The notes beneath the pieces were generated by a model that was not told the origin of the DNA, did not search any database, and worked only from the letters and a program-made list of their open reading frames with translations. Position numbers and translations under genes: made by a program. Below, piece by piece: positions 43,926-55,300 of a stretch of DNA of 64,000 bases; position 1 is the first letter of the stretch; every line of letters begins with the position of its first letter. This stretch comes from Daphnia carinata (taxonomy: Eukaryota; Arthropoda; Branchiopoda; Diplostraca; Daphniidae). The stretch is from assembly GCF_022539665.2 (NCBI RefSeq), contig NC_081331.1, positions 14,106,638-14,170,637 of the forward strand, written 5' to 3'.

Positions 43926-46900
43926 ATGTCGTACCGACTGACGGTTGCCCTGTTTTTCCTCGTGTCCGGCCTCTGGCCCCAGATGGTCACGTCGGCCCCA
44001 ACGCCGCAACAAGAAGAGGGTAACGCATTTATATAGACGTAAAAAATATTATAGTACCACTGTTAGACTTGTAGAAATTGAGTTCTGCGTGATGACCACA
44101 AAAACTACAGTTCAACAAGATGGAAAATGAATCAAACTAAATGGCCCTGCAGCAAATAAATGCTAGAGGATGAACATTAAATTGCTTTCATCGTTCAAAG
44201 TCATTTACCGTTGATTTCTTAACGATGTGCGATACGCCATTACCAACATGAACATCGACTCCAGTATAAGTGGCTTGTAAAAGAATCATATCCATCTCAT
44301 CAAGCTGATGGCATCTGTTTCTCAATTTTACCGGTCAATCCCCATGACCAGACATTTCCTACTGCACATCGTTACGTTGTTGATTGCGTGATTAATTGTT
44401 ATTTTAATGTTTAGGTGGTGCATTGGCTGGCCTGTTGGATGCTGACAGTGTGGTGAGTGCCGGCCGAGATGACGGGAAGAGCGATGAAGCAACAGAGTTC
44501 AGGTATGGCGGATGGTGGAATGAGGGAGAACCAGCAAAGCCGCCCGATATCCGTGCCCGCAACCAACACCCGACTGGCCCCAAATCACCACCTGAAATTC
44601 ATATCATCGACAATGTCAACCTTCTATTCACCTCCTTCCAAGATCACGCACAGCATGCCTCCAGCACAACCACATCCAACACATCCTCGCTATCGACACC
44701 TTCACCTCCAGCACCAACAAGGACCATAACGCCACGTAGCGTTGACCAAGATGATCAAACCAATTTTGTTTTCAACATCGTCATTCAGAAGGAAAAGACT
44801 CAGAAATCGGCTTTCATTGCACCCGATGTTACCTGGCTAAGAGATTTGGTTCCTAAAGTGGTCGATGTCGTCGATAAACCCGACACCGCCATCAAAGAAA
44901 CAATTTTCAGCGTCATGGACAAACAGAGCACGGACGAAGATCGACAGATTTTGGTCAATGTCGTCAAAGCTCAAGTCGATTCAGAGGAAGAAGTACCGCA
45001 AATCCTCGCCCGTCTTCGCAATCTGATGCAAACGGGCGAGGGCGTAGATTTAGCTCTCGTTCGAAACAGCAGTCAATCTCAATATCAGCCTGTCATCATC
45101 AACGTTGTCATTGTTAACGTACTCAGCGTCAATGTGGTCAACGTCATAATTCCAGATCCTACTTTAAATTTGAATTCAAGTGAACAGGCCAGAACACCCG
45201 ACTCTACCATCGACGAAGACTCTTACATCGAAGCTCTCAGAGAATCGCAAAGAAATCGCAATAAAGAATCAACTCTAACGATGAATCCACCACATCCCCA
45301 TCAGCCGGATGAGAAACATCAACCACATCACGGTCCGCACGTCATCAGTCCAGTTGCTACGACACAACAGCAATTCAACGGGTTTTACTTGACCGAAGTG
45401 CCGACGCAAGGATATGTTTCAACAGGTAGACCGTTGATGGCCATGGAAAAAGAATATTTACGCAGCTATGACGTTGAACTGCCCAAACAGCAATCAGATA
45501 ACATGGCCGACAAACAAGAACGTCCCGAATCGGAACCGCTAATCGATCGCAAAGTTGGCGCGGTTAAATCACCAACCGGGCCGTACTTCACGAACATAGC
45601 CGACAAACCAGCGAAGATAGAGATCCTTGATGTCAACAAGGTTGCAAAAACGAACGTACGAGAGACTCCAAAACCGGAAAACAGGCCGCTTAAGGTCAGA
45701 GCTCCGGGAGCGTTAAGCACAATGACAAATAAAGCGACTAGCGCTGTCAGGAACCAAATCCGAACGATTGGTTTCGTCGCCATTCCGATGTTAGCGGGTT
45801 TGGCCAGCACGGTCAATGCTTGGCTGCCCGCCATGGCGCAGCTGGGCCGTCGTAGAAAGAAGCGCTCAATGGAGTATGAACAATACGAGGAAGACTGGCA
45901 ACCCAATCCGAAATTCGTTGGTACCGATGACCGCAGACGGGCCATACAAGACGCTCAAGTGCTGGCTCTTTTGATGGGCAAACGCTACATGAATGTCAGC
46001 AAAGAATCGTTACAAGAATCGATTGATAATTGGAAAAATCGCGACCAGGAAGCAGCGGCTGCGATTCCACCTCATACGACCGATCCTAACAAATTGGCCA
46101 GCACCAATCGGCCATTGTGGTTTCAATTCCAACGGACCAACAATTCTTCTGCTGCTGAATCGACCGTTATCCCGCCTACTACCACGGTAGCGCCGTCTAC
46201 TGTTAACCGACCGATTTACTATGAAGAAGATACTCAGACCAACAACAATGAAAACCATTCGCCTTTATTCTATTCGGCGGCCAGCGCATTAGATGACATC
46301 CTGGAAAACAGAGAGATGGTGGAATACTACGACGACACGGGGCCATCAACCTCTTCGTCAGGTAGCACGTCGACCGAAGCGGCCGATTATGAAGAAAAAG
46401 AAACGCAGTCAGAAGAGAACGTTGCAATGGCGTATCAAGAACCAGTGACGCCGCATATTCACATCCTGCCCGACACTTCGCCATCCGGCGATGATTTCGA
46501 CATAGTGGCCAATTTCGTTCAAGCGATGATGATGAACGGCAATAATAAAAACATCCCACCTGTAAACGGGCCGGAAAACAGAGAGGATATGGATGGACCG
46601 GAGCATAGAGAAGATATCGATGGACCGGAGCATAGAGAAGATATCTATGGACCAGAAATCATAGAAGACGGACCGGAGCATAGGGAAAACATATTCTTCG
46701 TCAAAGCGCCGTCTATTGTGAATACGACGAAGACTACTGGCCCCACCACGACAAAGCCAACAACAGGAGCTACTCGAGTACCACCCATCGGAAGTGGAAG
46801 TACTCTTAGCCTCTTCGCAGCAGATCCGATCATGCCCAATTGGACCAATACTAACGATAGAGTCACTAACAGTCCAGTCACTTACGTGGCCATCAGGGCA

Positions 46901-48982
46901 CCACCTGTTCAACCGAGTCTTTCTAGGTTCCCGAGTCAAAGTACAACGACGACCACGCAATCTTACGATTACGACATCGCCAATGTCAATGACAGCAATG
47001 ATCCAATGTCTAACGAACAAATGTCGACGCCTCTTCAATTCCATGAAGACGACTCGGGTATTACGTTCTTTGTTTCTAAAGACGTGCCCTCACGGATCAC
47101 ATCAACCGCATCCTCCACTTCTGGATTGACTGAAACGAAACCAACCAGCACCGGAAGGCCTTTATCGCAATGGTTTAGCGATCCGTTTGAAAATGGACTT
47201 TTTGTTGGTTCTGGTACGACCAATACGATCCGACCGGCATCATCATCTACCACTTCATCATTTCCTACCCAACCGGCCACTCGGCCATCATCGGCAACGT
47301 CCAGCTTCCAGTCCACCGCACAACCCACAATCCTGCCTACGTCATCGACGTCCATCACCCAGTCAACATATCCACCAGGAACTCGACCAACGTCACCGAC
47401 TTTCAACTCACAGTCCAGTACTTCAATCCGACCAACGACATCAAATTTCAATCCCCAATCCAGTAGTCCATCCGCAAGCCGACCAACGACATCAAATTCC
47501 CAGCCTAGTAGTCCATCCACGATCCGACCAACGACGTCCATGTTTAATTCACAATCTGTGACTCGTCCTGTTGGACCGCCGCTCAAACTCCAATCCATTT
47601 CACAATTTGGAAACCGACCGTCTGCTTCCGTGTCGGCCAAACCCCAAGCCGGCCGACCTTCTTCGTTGTTGACCATGGCCAGTTTCACTGCACCTCCTCG
47701 GCAGAAACCAGCAGTTCCTCCACCGGTTGAAGTGTCCAATGGTATGTCGAAATACACAAAAGTTCCCAGCGCAGTGACGACTCCTCCGGTCCAGGATTTG
47801 AGCACTTTGACGGGGGATTCTGCGCTCGTATCTGCCACCGTTGAAAAGAACAATATCTTGGCTGGAATAGTCAAAGGAGCTGCACTGACCAGTCCGTTAC
47901 CTCAACAATCAACTGGCCAACCGACGACCACGATGGCTGAGACGAGTGACGTCAACCAATTGTTTGGCGGTTACAGTAGCACGTCGAGTACCAGCCGTCC
48001 TGTTTCGACGACAGGCGTCTCTTCGGAGGAACTGGACAGTACATTAGATAATTTGGTAACACAATTGGAAATAGAAGCATCCGGTTTGGTGTCCACCAAA
48101 CGACCGATCGGAGGACTTCATTTCATAAATACTTCGACGGACGTTGTCATCATCAATCCTTACGACGTGACGCCAAGTTCCATCTTCTCTCCACTGCAAA
48201 TGGAATCCGGTGAAGCTGAAATGGATGATGAAACCAATGAATCTTCTGATTCAATAGTCGTCGATGCAGAGGCAGGAAATCAGCCGGACTCTGTGCCGGT
48301 TGTTTCAAATTTGGCCAACTTTTTATTCGCTTCATCTGGCAGCAGCTCGTCCGGATCATCCGGTTCCTCCGCATCCAATGACGGTACAGTAAGCGGTGCA
48401 GGTGTTACGAGTTCTACATCAGCCTCGTCAGTCGATCCCTTTGCTCTTTTCTACACTCTCGGATTGGCTTCGGCCGGCATTTTGGCTTTGACGTTGCCCA
48501 TTTGGGTCCCATTGGTCGTCGCCAAGAAGAAGAGACGTACAGGTAGTTACGGACCGATTAAAAATAAGGAGAAGAAGAAGAAGAATCAATATCCAGCTAA
48601 AAAGAAGAAAACATCCGGTTATGCACAAAAGAAACCGACGTATGGAGAACCACCTCCCAATCATTACAAGGATCTGGATGAAGACTTGCCTTATCACGAA
48701 GACGATTATCCAGCCGTTCCGCCCAATCATCCGACCTATCACAGCACGACCGTCGAAGACTTGTACCGCAGTGGAGTCAATCAAGATTACGCTGACACGG
48801 ACGTTGATCATTACTCGACTCTATATCGTGATTTGTTTTCGTCCAATTCGGACGACGCTTTTCACGATGCAGGACCGTTGAATTCGGAGGACGTTTACGG
48901 ACCTTCGACGTCGACTTACTATGATGGAAAAAAGGCAGCGCGGCGTCGGCGCAGCATCGCATCTAATAAACGATTCCATTAA
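43926..48982 (+). CDS. P4: large secreted/single-pass membrane precursor, closest paralog of P1
   Basis: Coding model join(43926..44019, 44415..48982), 1553 residues, with a 395-bp phase-1 intron after the signal peptide (LTVALFFLVSGLWPQMVTSAP). Domains in order: FNIVIQKE block (about 149-245), one EDSYIEALRESQ motif, a moderately His-rich stretch, TEVPT...RPLMAMEKEYLR as in P1, a hydrophobic segment at about 477-508 (GLASTVNAWLPAMAQLG) followed by RRRKKRS, a 27-bp DNA repeat coding for DGPEHREDI, a Ser/Thr/Pro-rich region with RPTTS repeats, a Ser/Gly stalk, a membrane segment at about 1375-1402 (GLASAGILALTLPIWVPLVVA) and a tail with DAGPLNSEDVYGP and a basic end. The THGHGI motif is absent: KYTKVPS stands in its place. 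An in-frame ATG at 43842 would add 28 residues. Confidence 0.87.
46592..46690 (+). repeat. 27-bp tandem repeat inside P4
   Basis: Two to four units, slightly diverged, of a 27-bp sequence starting GATGGACCGGAGCATAGAG. It encodes DGPEHREDI and sits just before FFVKAPSIVNTT, the same protein position as the 30-bp repeat of P1. Confidence 0.85.
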
Positions 48983-49424
48983 ACCCTTACCACTACGTCC
49001 TTCACGGCTGACAACAGCCCCTGTTTGTGCCTCTCCTTAATTTAACAACTGGGATTGCCCTTAACCCGTTGCACAGCTAAAATCCTTACCCAATATTAGA
49101 CGTACATATATAGACTGTTGTGCATATATTTATTAGAAAGTCTGATATTTATACCTGTACATTAATCCCCCTCATCCATAATCTCATCCACATAATATCC
49201 TACACCATCCAATCATTCGTGATACCTGTTGTTTCATCCATTAATATTTTTTTCATACAAAGTTTAGTGACTTGATGACCGAGACGGACTGCTCTGAACA
49301 ATGCATGTGTTTTCACTTTCATATCGAATAAACCCCATCGTATTTCGAATCCAATGATTTCATTCCTTTGCATAATAACGTTGTGTGCTAATGATTTTTT
49401 GTTTTTTTCTTAAATTATTACCAG
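48983..49424. other. P4 3' flank
   Basis: Likely 3' UTR of P4, with AATAAA at about 49326 as a polyadenylation signal candidate. It ends in a T-rich tract and the acceptor ATTATTACCAG at 49414-49424. No signal-peptide exon for the next frame is recognisable here. Confidence 0.5.
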
Positions 49425-49449
49425 TTTGATCAATGGGAAAAAGTCTGCA

Positions 49450-50349
49450 ATGGCTGCAGTTCAGAACGCGCTCAGTAACGTGGAAGACACTACGGAAATG
49501 GCCAATCCCTTTATTGTTCGTTCACCCATTCTTTCTTCATCCCTTTCTTCTTTACCTGTCCCACCTACCTCCACCGCCACTCTTACCTACACCCTGTTGA
49601 GTCGCAGTAGGTCACCTATGATTTTCTCTTCTGTTTCATCCCAATCTTCTTCAACAACTCCACCGAAGCCCCAGCGTCCAGCAGCCGTTGTTGTCAATCT
49701 CAGGCCAGTTCCTTCCTCCACGTCAACGACAATAAGACCTTCTGTACCTAATGTAACTAACAAGACGACCCCTCCTATTGAAACCAAAAACAATTCCGAA
49801 CCGACAACGACTTCCAAAAGTGTCTTGCTTAATAGTCTTAATCAAATGAACAGCAACGTCACGTGGATAGCCAAACCGACGTCACAACTCGTGACGAGCA
49901 ACACGACCTCATTTGCCGACGCTGATTACGAATATTACGATTACGACGAGACTACGTTACAAACAACATCGCAAAGTACAACTGCAATCGCTAAGACCAC
50001 AACCAAGGCTTTAACTTCTACCGCTAGGGCTTTTACTAGCCCACCGGTAACTACGTTGACTGTACGACAGAATCTAGAACGACAAGTGACTACTAGCACA
50101 ACGACAAAAGCGACCACAACGACACTGAGTCCTTTCCTTACCACAACCACAGCACCGCCCAATGTAGGAATCTTGAACGGCCTGACACGGGCAGGTGGGG
50201 CCGGAATCAGCATCGGAATCGCATCGGCAGCCTATGCAGCTATTGCTCTCTTTGGAATCCCTTTCATAGGTCGCCGGAGGAGATCAGTCAGTGAACTTAC
50301 ATCTGATTACAATCCCGACTATCGTCATCATTGGTTGGTGGACAACTAA
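49450..50349 (+). CDS. Thr/Pro-rich protein ending after a furin-type basic site
   Basis: The frame is open from the acceptor at 49424 and has its first in-frame ATG at 49450, giving 299 residues (start uncertain). Most of it is Ser/Thr/Pro-rich, as in O-glycosylated secreted proteins. Near the end a hydrophobic segment (GISIGIASAAYAAIALFGIPFIG) leads into RRRRSVSE and a short tail. That resembles the hydrophobic segment plus RRRRKRS of P1 (LFGIPMMVGLAS), but the protein stops where P1 continues. No signal peptide is visible, so a first exon ending in phase 2 is probably upstream and unidentified, or the exon is spliced to another gene. Function is unknown. Confidence 0.6.
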   Translation: MAAVQNALSNVEDTTEMANPFIVRSPILSSSLSSLPVPPTSTATLTYTLLSRSRSPMIFSSVSSQSSSTTPPKPQRPAAVVVNLRPVPSSTSTTIRPSVPNVTNKTTPPIETKNNSEPTTTSKSVLLNSLNQMNSNVTWIAKPTSQLVTSNTTSFADADYEYYDYDETTLQTTSQSTTAIAKTTTKALTSTARAFTSPPVTTLTVRQNLERQVTTSTTTKATTTTLSPFLTTTTAPPNVGILNGLTRAGGAGISIGIASAAYAAIALFGIPFIGRRRRSVSELTSDYNPDYRHHWLVDN

Positions 50350-52062
50350 ATTTTTCATTGAAACGACCGCTATGTACGATTGAATCTCGACTATACCTTT
50401 TGGATCATTGACGTATAAAGTTTTATTGTCATAAATGTATTAACGGTGGAAAGATCAAACTAACGGGAAAATACAGTAATTATAAATCGAGCAGTTTGAA
50501 TACCAAATGAATATTCACATGAACTATGGCAATCAGTTTTTGTTTGCCGATTCTCACGCCAAAAAAAAACTAAAACGTTATAGCAGGGGTTTGCAGTCAT
50601 TTTATTTGAATCAATATATTAAGAACACGGTGAGAAATATCCAGCTGCTGTGGCGGGCTAATACCAGAACCATTATACCCGTCCCGTATGATAAATAATG
50701 CGCAGTCTATAAACATCCGGAGCGTGGAAATTCCACGAAAACGCTGTTCAATGCGCCAATGGAAATTCTGCGAATCGATTCACGTAAACGCTTGATGGGT
50801 TTTTATACCTATGCACTCAGGGCATTTACCTTTGTCCTGAAAATCGCGGAAAGGTGCACAACCTACCGTTGATTATATGCGTCATTATTTAGATGTTAAG
50901 TGGCCGAAAATGTTTTTTCTGACAGTATAAGCGTATAAAAAGTTAACTCAATTACCGAACATTACGAGTTGAGAAACGGAACGAAAAAAGGCTATTGAAA
51001 ATCACAGATGAGCAGCAGCAGCAGCAAAAAAGAAGAGCCAACAGCAGGTATTAATAGCGTGCCGGTCATTTGAACAGCGATACCCGGTCACAACCGACTG
51101 AACGCGGGATTTTTTACATCCAGTGGAGAGAATCATATCAGCAGTGCAATGATACATACGTATCGTTGTATGCAGTGCCTATAAAACAAGAACCTCCTGG
51201 TTTATCAAGTACAAATAATGCTAACGATGTTATAGTCACTAGTCAGTCCCCCTGATTACCGTCTAACAACAGGTGGTTGACTGTTAGAACAAAACATCTC
51301 TTCCCTAGTCTTCACCCTCCCCATCGGCCCGGAAATGAATCTTTATCCTTTTTATCCATTAACCCGTTATTATTATTAAATTACTACGAGAAATCACACC
51401 ATAAGCGTAACATATGCGTGTGTTGTACATGGTGATGTAGCGGTTTCAATTGCCTGTTCTCTCTCGTTGGCTATGGATTCAAGCTTCATATCACCATAAG
51501 TGCCCACCACTATCCCAACAACATTAATTCGCGCATCATCGCCGGAATTTTTTTTGTTTCGAAAAAAAAAAATAGACACTGGGCAGAAGCGCGTGAATTC
51601 AGGCGTGTCCTTAGATATCACGGGGACGAACCGTTCATTTGTTTGGGAGCTTGTCCCGCGTTACAACAACAAGGAGAAGAGGTGGCGGAATGGACAGTGG
51701 GTGCGTTCCGCACGCAATCATTGAGCGTGTAGTTGTCGCTTCGTCATTGAAACATTGTGAAAATGAACGGAAACTTTCGTTGCTGGCGGTGGGCCATGTT
51801 CACCTCCACTATGAGAGATTTTCTTGTAACTTTCAGTTTTTTCATGTTCGATTCCACCATCCGTTATTTTCTTGCACCTGTGGAGAACTGAATGCACGCG
51901 CGTGGCGTCTCTAACCGCTTCGACGACACAATCTTAATTCATTTTTTTTTTTTTTCACTTTGTCTTTTTCTTTACCTTCCTTCTTTTGTTTTTTTTTTTG
52001 TCCCTTTCCTCCCTCCCTTTACGTACAGTATCTTTTGTATTGCCATCCCGGAGGAGGCAAAC
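50350..52062. other. Intergenic/5' region of the mucin-like gene
   Basis: A strong TATAAAAA at 50934-50941 is followed about 110 bases on by an AGC repeat and a donor-like ACAGCAG/GTATTA near 51047. This could be a distal promoter and first exon for the gene at 52328, whose ATG lies just after ACATTTTAG at 52320. Long T-runs occur at 51945-52005. No coding gene is supported. Confidence 0.4.
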
Positions 52063-52104
52063 TGATAAAAAGCGAAGTGATTCCCTGATCGCCCGTTTAG
52101 TCGT
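52063..52104 (+). promoter_or_regulatory. Candidate proximal promoter of the mucin-like gene
   Basis: TGATAAAA at 52063-52070 and TTTAGTC with A at 52099. It is a weaker match than the other promoters in the window. Confidence 0.35.
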
Positions 52105-52327
52105 GTCGATGATCAAACAGCTTGTCGTTCAGTGCAGCAGCAGTGCAGAATAATCTTTACAACATTGAAGTGGAAAATTAGTAACGTGACAAGGAACACG
52201 GATGATTGCGAGTTGTGTCGTGACGAGTGAAGCAATCGAAGGAATTGAGTTGCTAATACATCTTCTACTCAAAGTGTCATACTATAAATAAAATCTTATT
52301 GTTTGGAGACGACATTTTAGCAGTGCA

Positions 52328-55300
52328 ATGATGCTGCCACCGGTACGGCCATTGGCTGCCGTCTTCTTATTGTGCTTGATCCTGGATCCGACATCCGCAG
52401 CGGCTTTGGCACGGATCGGATCGATTAAAGACAAAATAAACAAAGACAAAAGTAATCCAGCATTCACTAGTACAAAAGCACCAACAACTTTGCCAAAAGG
52501 TCCGGACACCACAACTCGTCTTTTCTTACCAACGTTACACGTGCTGTTGGATGACGTGCCAGGATCGCGAGAATTGTCGAGTCCTTCTACCCAAAAGGAA
52601 ACGTTTCGTCCTACAAGTTTACCGGCATCCAGTCGACCTCCACTTAAAGGTTTCAATTTGATCCTGGACGATCCTCCTCCTCTACGGCCTAACACGCAAG
52701 CTCCTGGAATGAAGACAACTCACCGGTTTGAAAATAGCATTTTGAACGAAAACGAAGAGCGTTCGACAAATCTCGCCGATTCACCACAAGATGGCATTCA
52801 AATGACCAAAGGCCCGTTTTTTACAAATAATCCAAAGATCGAACATCATCATTTCCAAAATATTGACCATCTCCCCGACAAATCCGACACGTCGACGGCA
52901 AAAAATGTTGAACCGACAACGACCCGTCCCTTCGGCCCTACACTGAACTTGGTGATGGATGGGTCGCAGGATGTTTCGTCAAAGGATCGGATGAAAAGCA
53001 CCACTACAACTCGAAAGCCACTTCTTCGGCCGATTGATTCGTTGCTGTTACAATACCAACGCGAAGAGGAGCAATCCAACAAAAAGAATAGGCCGCAAGA
53101 TAATCTTATGGAATGGCTAGTGATGATGCAACAACCGGTTACGGCTCCCGTCGAGCCGGTCAAGAGTTTCCCGATCGAAGAGGTCAAGCCATCGGTTCTA
53201 CCAGTTAAACCTTTACCTGTCGAAACTGTCCTAACACCCGTCCAGCCGGTTAAGACTTTTGCTCTTCATGAAATGCCACCGATTGAGTTGAACCGTGACA
53301 AACAAAGCCAGAGGAATGATGAATACGAATACGAGTACGAAGAAGGTTATGACGAATTGCCTGATGTAGATGATCGAACGAGTGTCAAACTGCCAAATAA
53401 GTCAGTGAATGAGGTGAACCAATCAAGCGATTGGAAACGAATTGGTAGTCCGTTAGGGATGCACGATCCTGATGAGGATTTTATCGGACCAGTCGTATCG
53501 CAATTGATGAAACCCATCACATCTCCGTCACCTTTGAACAAGAAAACAGGAACTGCCTGGCCGACCACTTCGATTGGAACAAAGCAGCCCAGCAAACCTA
53601 CTGTAACGGTTGGAATAAGAGATTGGCCTGTCCAGGTAGGACTCCAGCGGCCGTCTCCTCCTGCACAGGTGGGTCTACCAGAATGGCCCGTCCAGGTTGG
53701 ATTGCAATCGCGTCCCAAACCGACAAAAGCGACAGTCAAACCGGGCGAATATCAAATGGGCAACGTTTACGCTACGTCTGTAACGACTCCATCTTCGAAT
53801 GGAATTAGTTGGCAGGATAAACGAAAACCAACCATTGTAGGTGAATATCAAATGGGCAACATTCAAGGTAATCAGATATTGGAACGTTCCAACTTAACGT
53901 CTGCGGCCACCCGACGTCCGTCTTCTAGTTCACCAGCAACTCGTCCTTCAAACATCTACAAAAATCAACACAAAAGTCCTCCGTTAACATCACTGCCGTT
54001 TACCGTCGTCGAAAAAGAAGAGGTTAAAGAAAATGAAAATAGAAAGAAAATCATCAACTCGTATCAGATTGATGCTCGCGTTCCATCCTACGGTCAATCC
54101 TCTTATTACATGAATAACAATTCTCCCTCGTTTGGATCGTCCGGACAGCTGAACATGTATCAACCTCAAAAACCAGCTGCTGTGGATATGAATAGCTATT
54201 ATGGATATCCTAGCAGTGGTGGATATCCTTCTAGTGGGGGATATCCATCAAGTGGGGGATATCCATCAAGTGGGGGATATCCTTCTAGTGGTGGATATCC
54301 ATCAAGTGCGGGATATCCATCAAGTGGGGGATATCCATCAAGTGCGGGATATCCATCAAGTGGGGGATATCCTTCTAGTGGGGGATATCCTTCTAGTGGG
54401 GGATATCCATCTAGTGGGGGATACCCGGGTGGAAATTATAAGCCCTTGAAACCTCCTCCTCCACCAAACCCGGGAGATCAGCAATTTAATTTCGATTACA
54501 TAGACGAAGAAGCAACAGGACCAATTAAACCGTTTATTCCCGGGATCGGGTTATTCGGCGATGGGGCTAACGTCATTTTGATACCGAAACCAACAACGAC
54601 TGTTCAACCGCCGTTCTTCAGTACACCATCGTTTCCAACAGGTCAGTTTAGCACAGAACGGCCTAGCGTGAACCAAATGTCGACCTCTGCTCCATTTCAA
54701 ATGGAAAATCAACAACAAATGGGTGGCAGTTTTGGCGTTGTCACGTCTGGCCCATTCTGGCCGCCGTTTATTAGCACAACCAAGAAACCATTTCCGCCCG
54801 GAGAGTTCACAACCAGCCGGCCTATGAATCAACAACAGATATCGACATTTCGTCCTTCCGAAATGGAGAATCAACAACAAATGGGTGGCAGTTTTGGCGT
54901 TGTCACGTCTGGCCCATTCTGGCCGCCGTTTATCAGCACAACGGAAAAGCCGTCTGAGTTCTCAACCAACCGGCCTATGAATCAACAGATATCGACATTT
55001 CGTCCTTTCGAAATGGAGAATCAGCAGCAAATGGGAAGTAATTTTGGTGTAATTACGTCAGGGCCAGCCTGGCCACCAGTGACAAGTACCACTACACCAA
55101 CGCCATTTCCAATGGAGGAATCGAGCACAAGCAGGCCAACTTTTCGGCCCACTAGGCCCACAAGACGGCCAACTATGCGACCTACCGTGCGACCTACAAG
55201 ACCTACTAGGCCAACAACATCTAGTACATCTACCAGTACAACTACCACAACTATGGTTGGACCTTTTGAACCTACCGACTATTTTGAATTTGAGGAAACC

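Noticed and set aside
46409-47874. Long antisense open frames inside P4 (and similar ones inside P1 and the mucin-like gene)
   Set aside because: They overlap a strongly supported coding frame, have biased composition mirroring Thr/Pro codons on the other strand, and show no domains.
51009-51026. AGC trinucleotide repeat as a coding start
   Set aside because: The ATG before it leads to a stop across the predicted splice; it is better treated as leader sequence or a microsatellite.
54205-54420. Regular repeats considered as a CRISPR-like array
   Set aside because: The units are contiguous 18-bp coding repeats with no spacers, inside a eukaryotic open frame.
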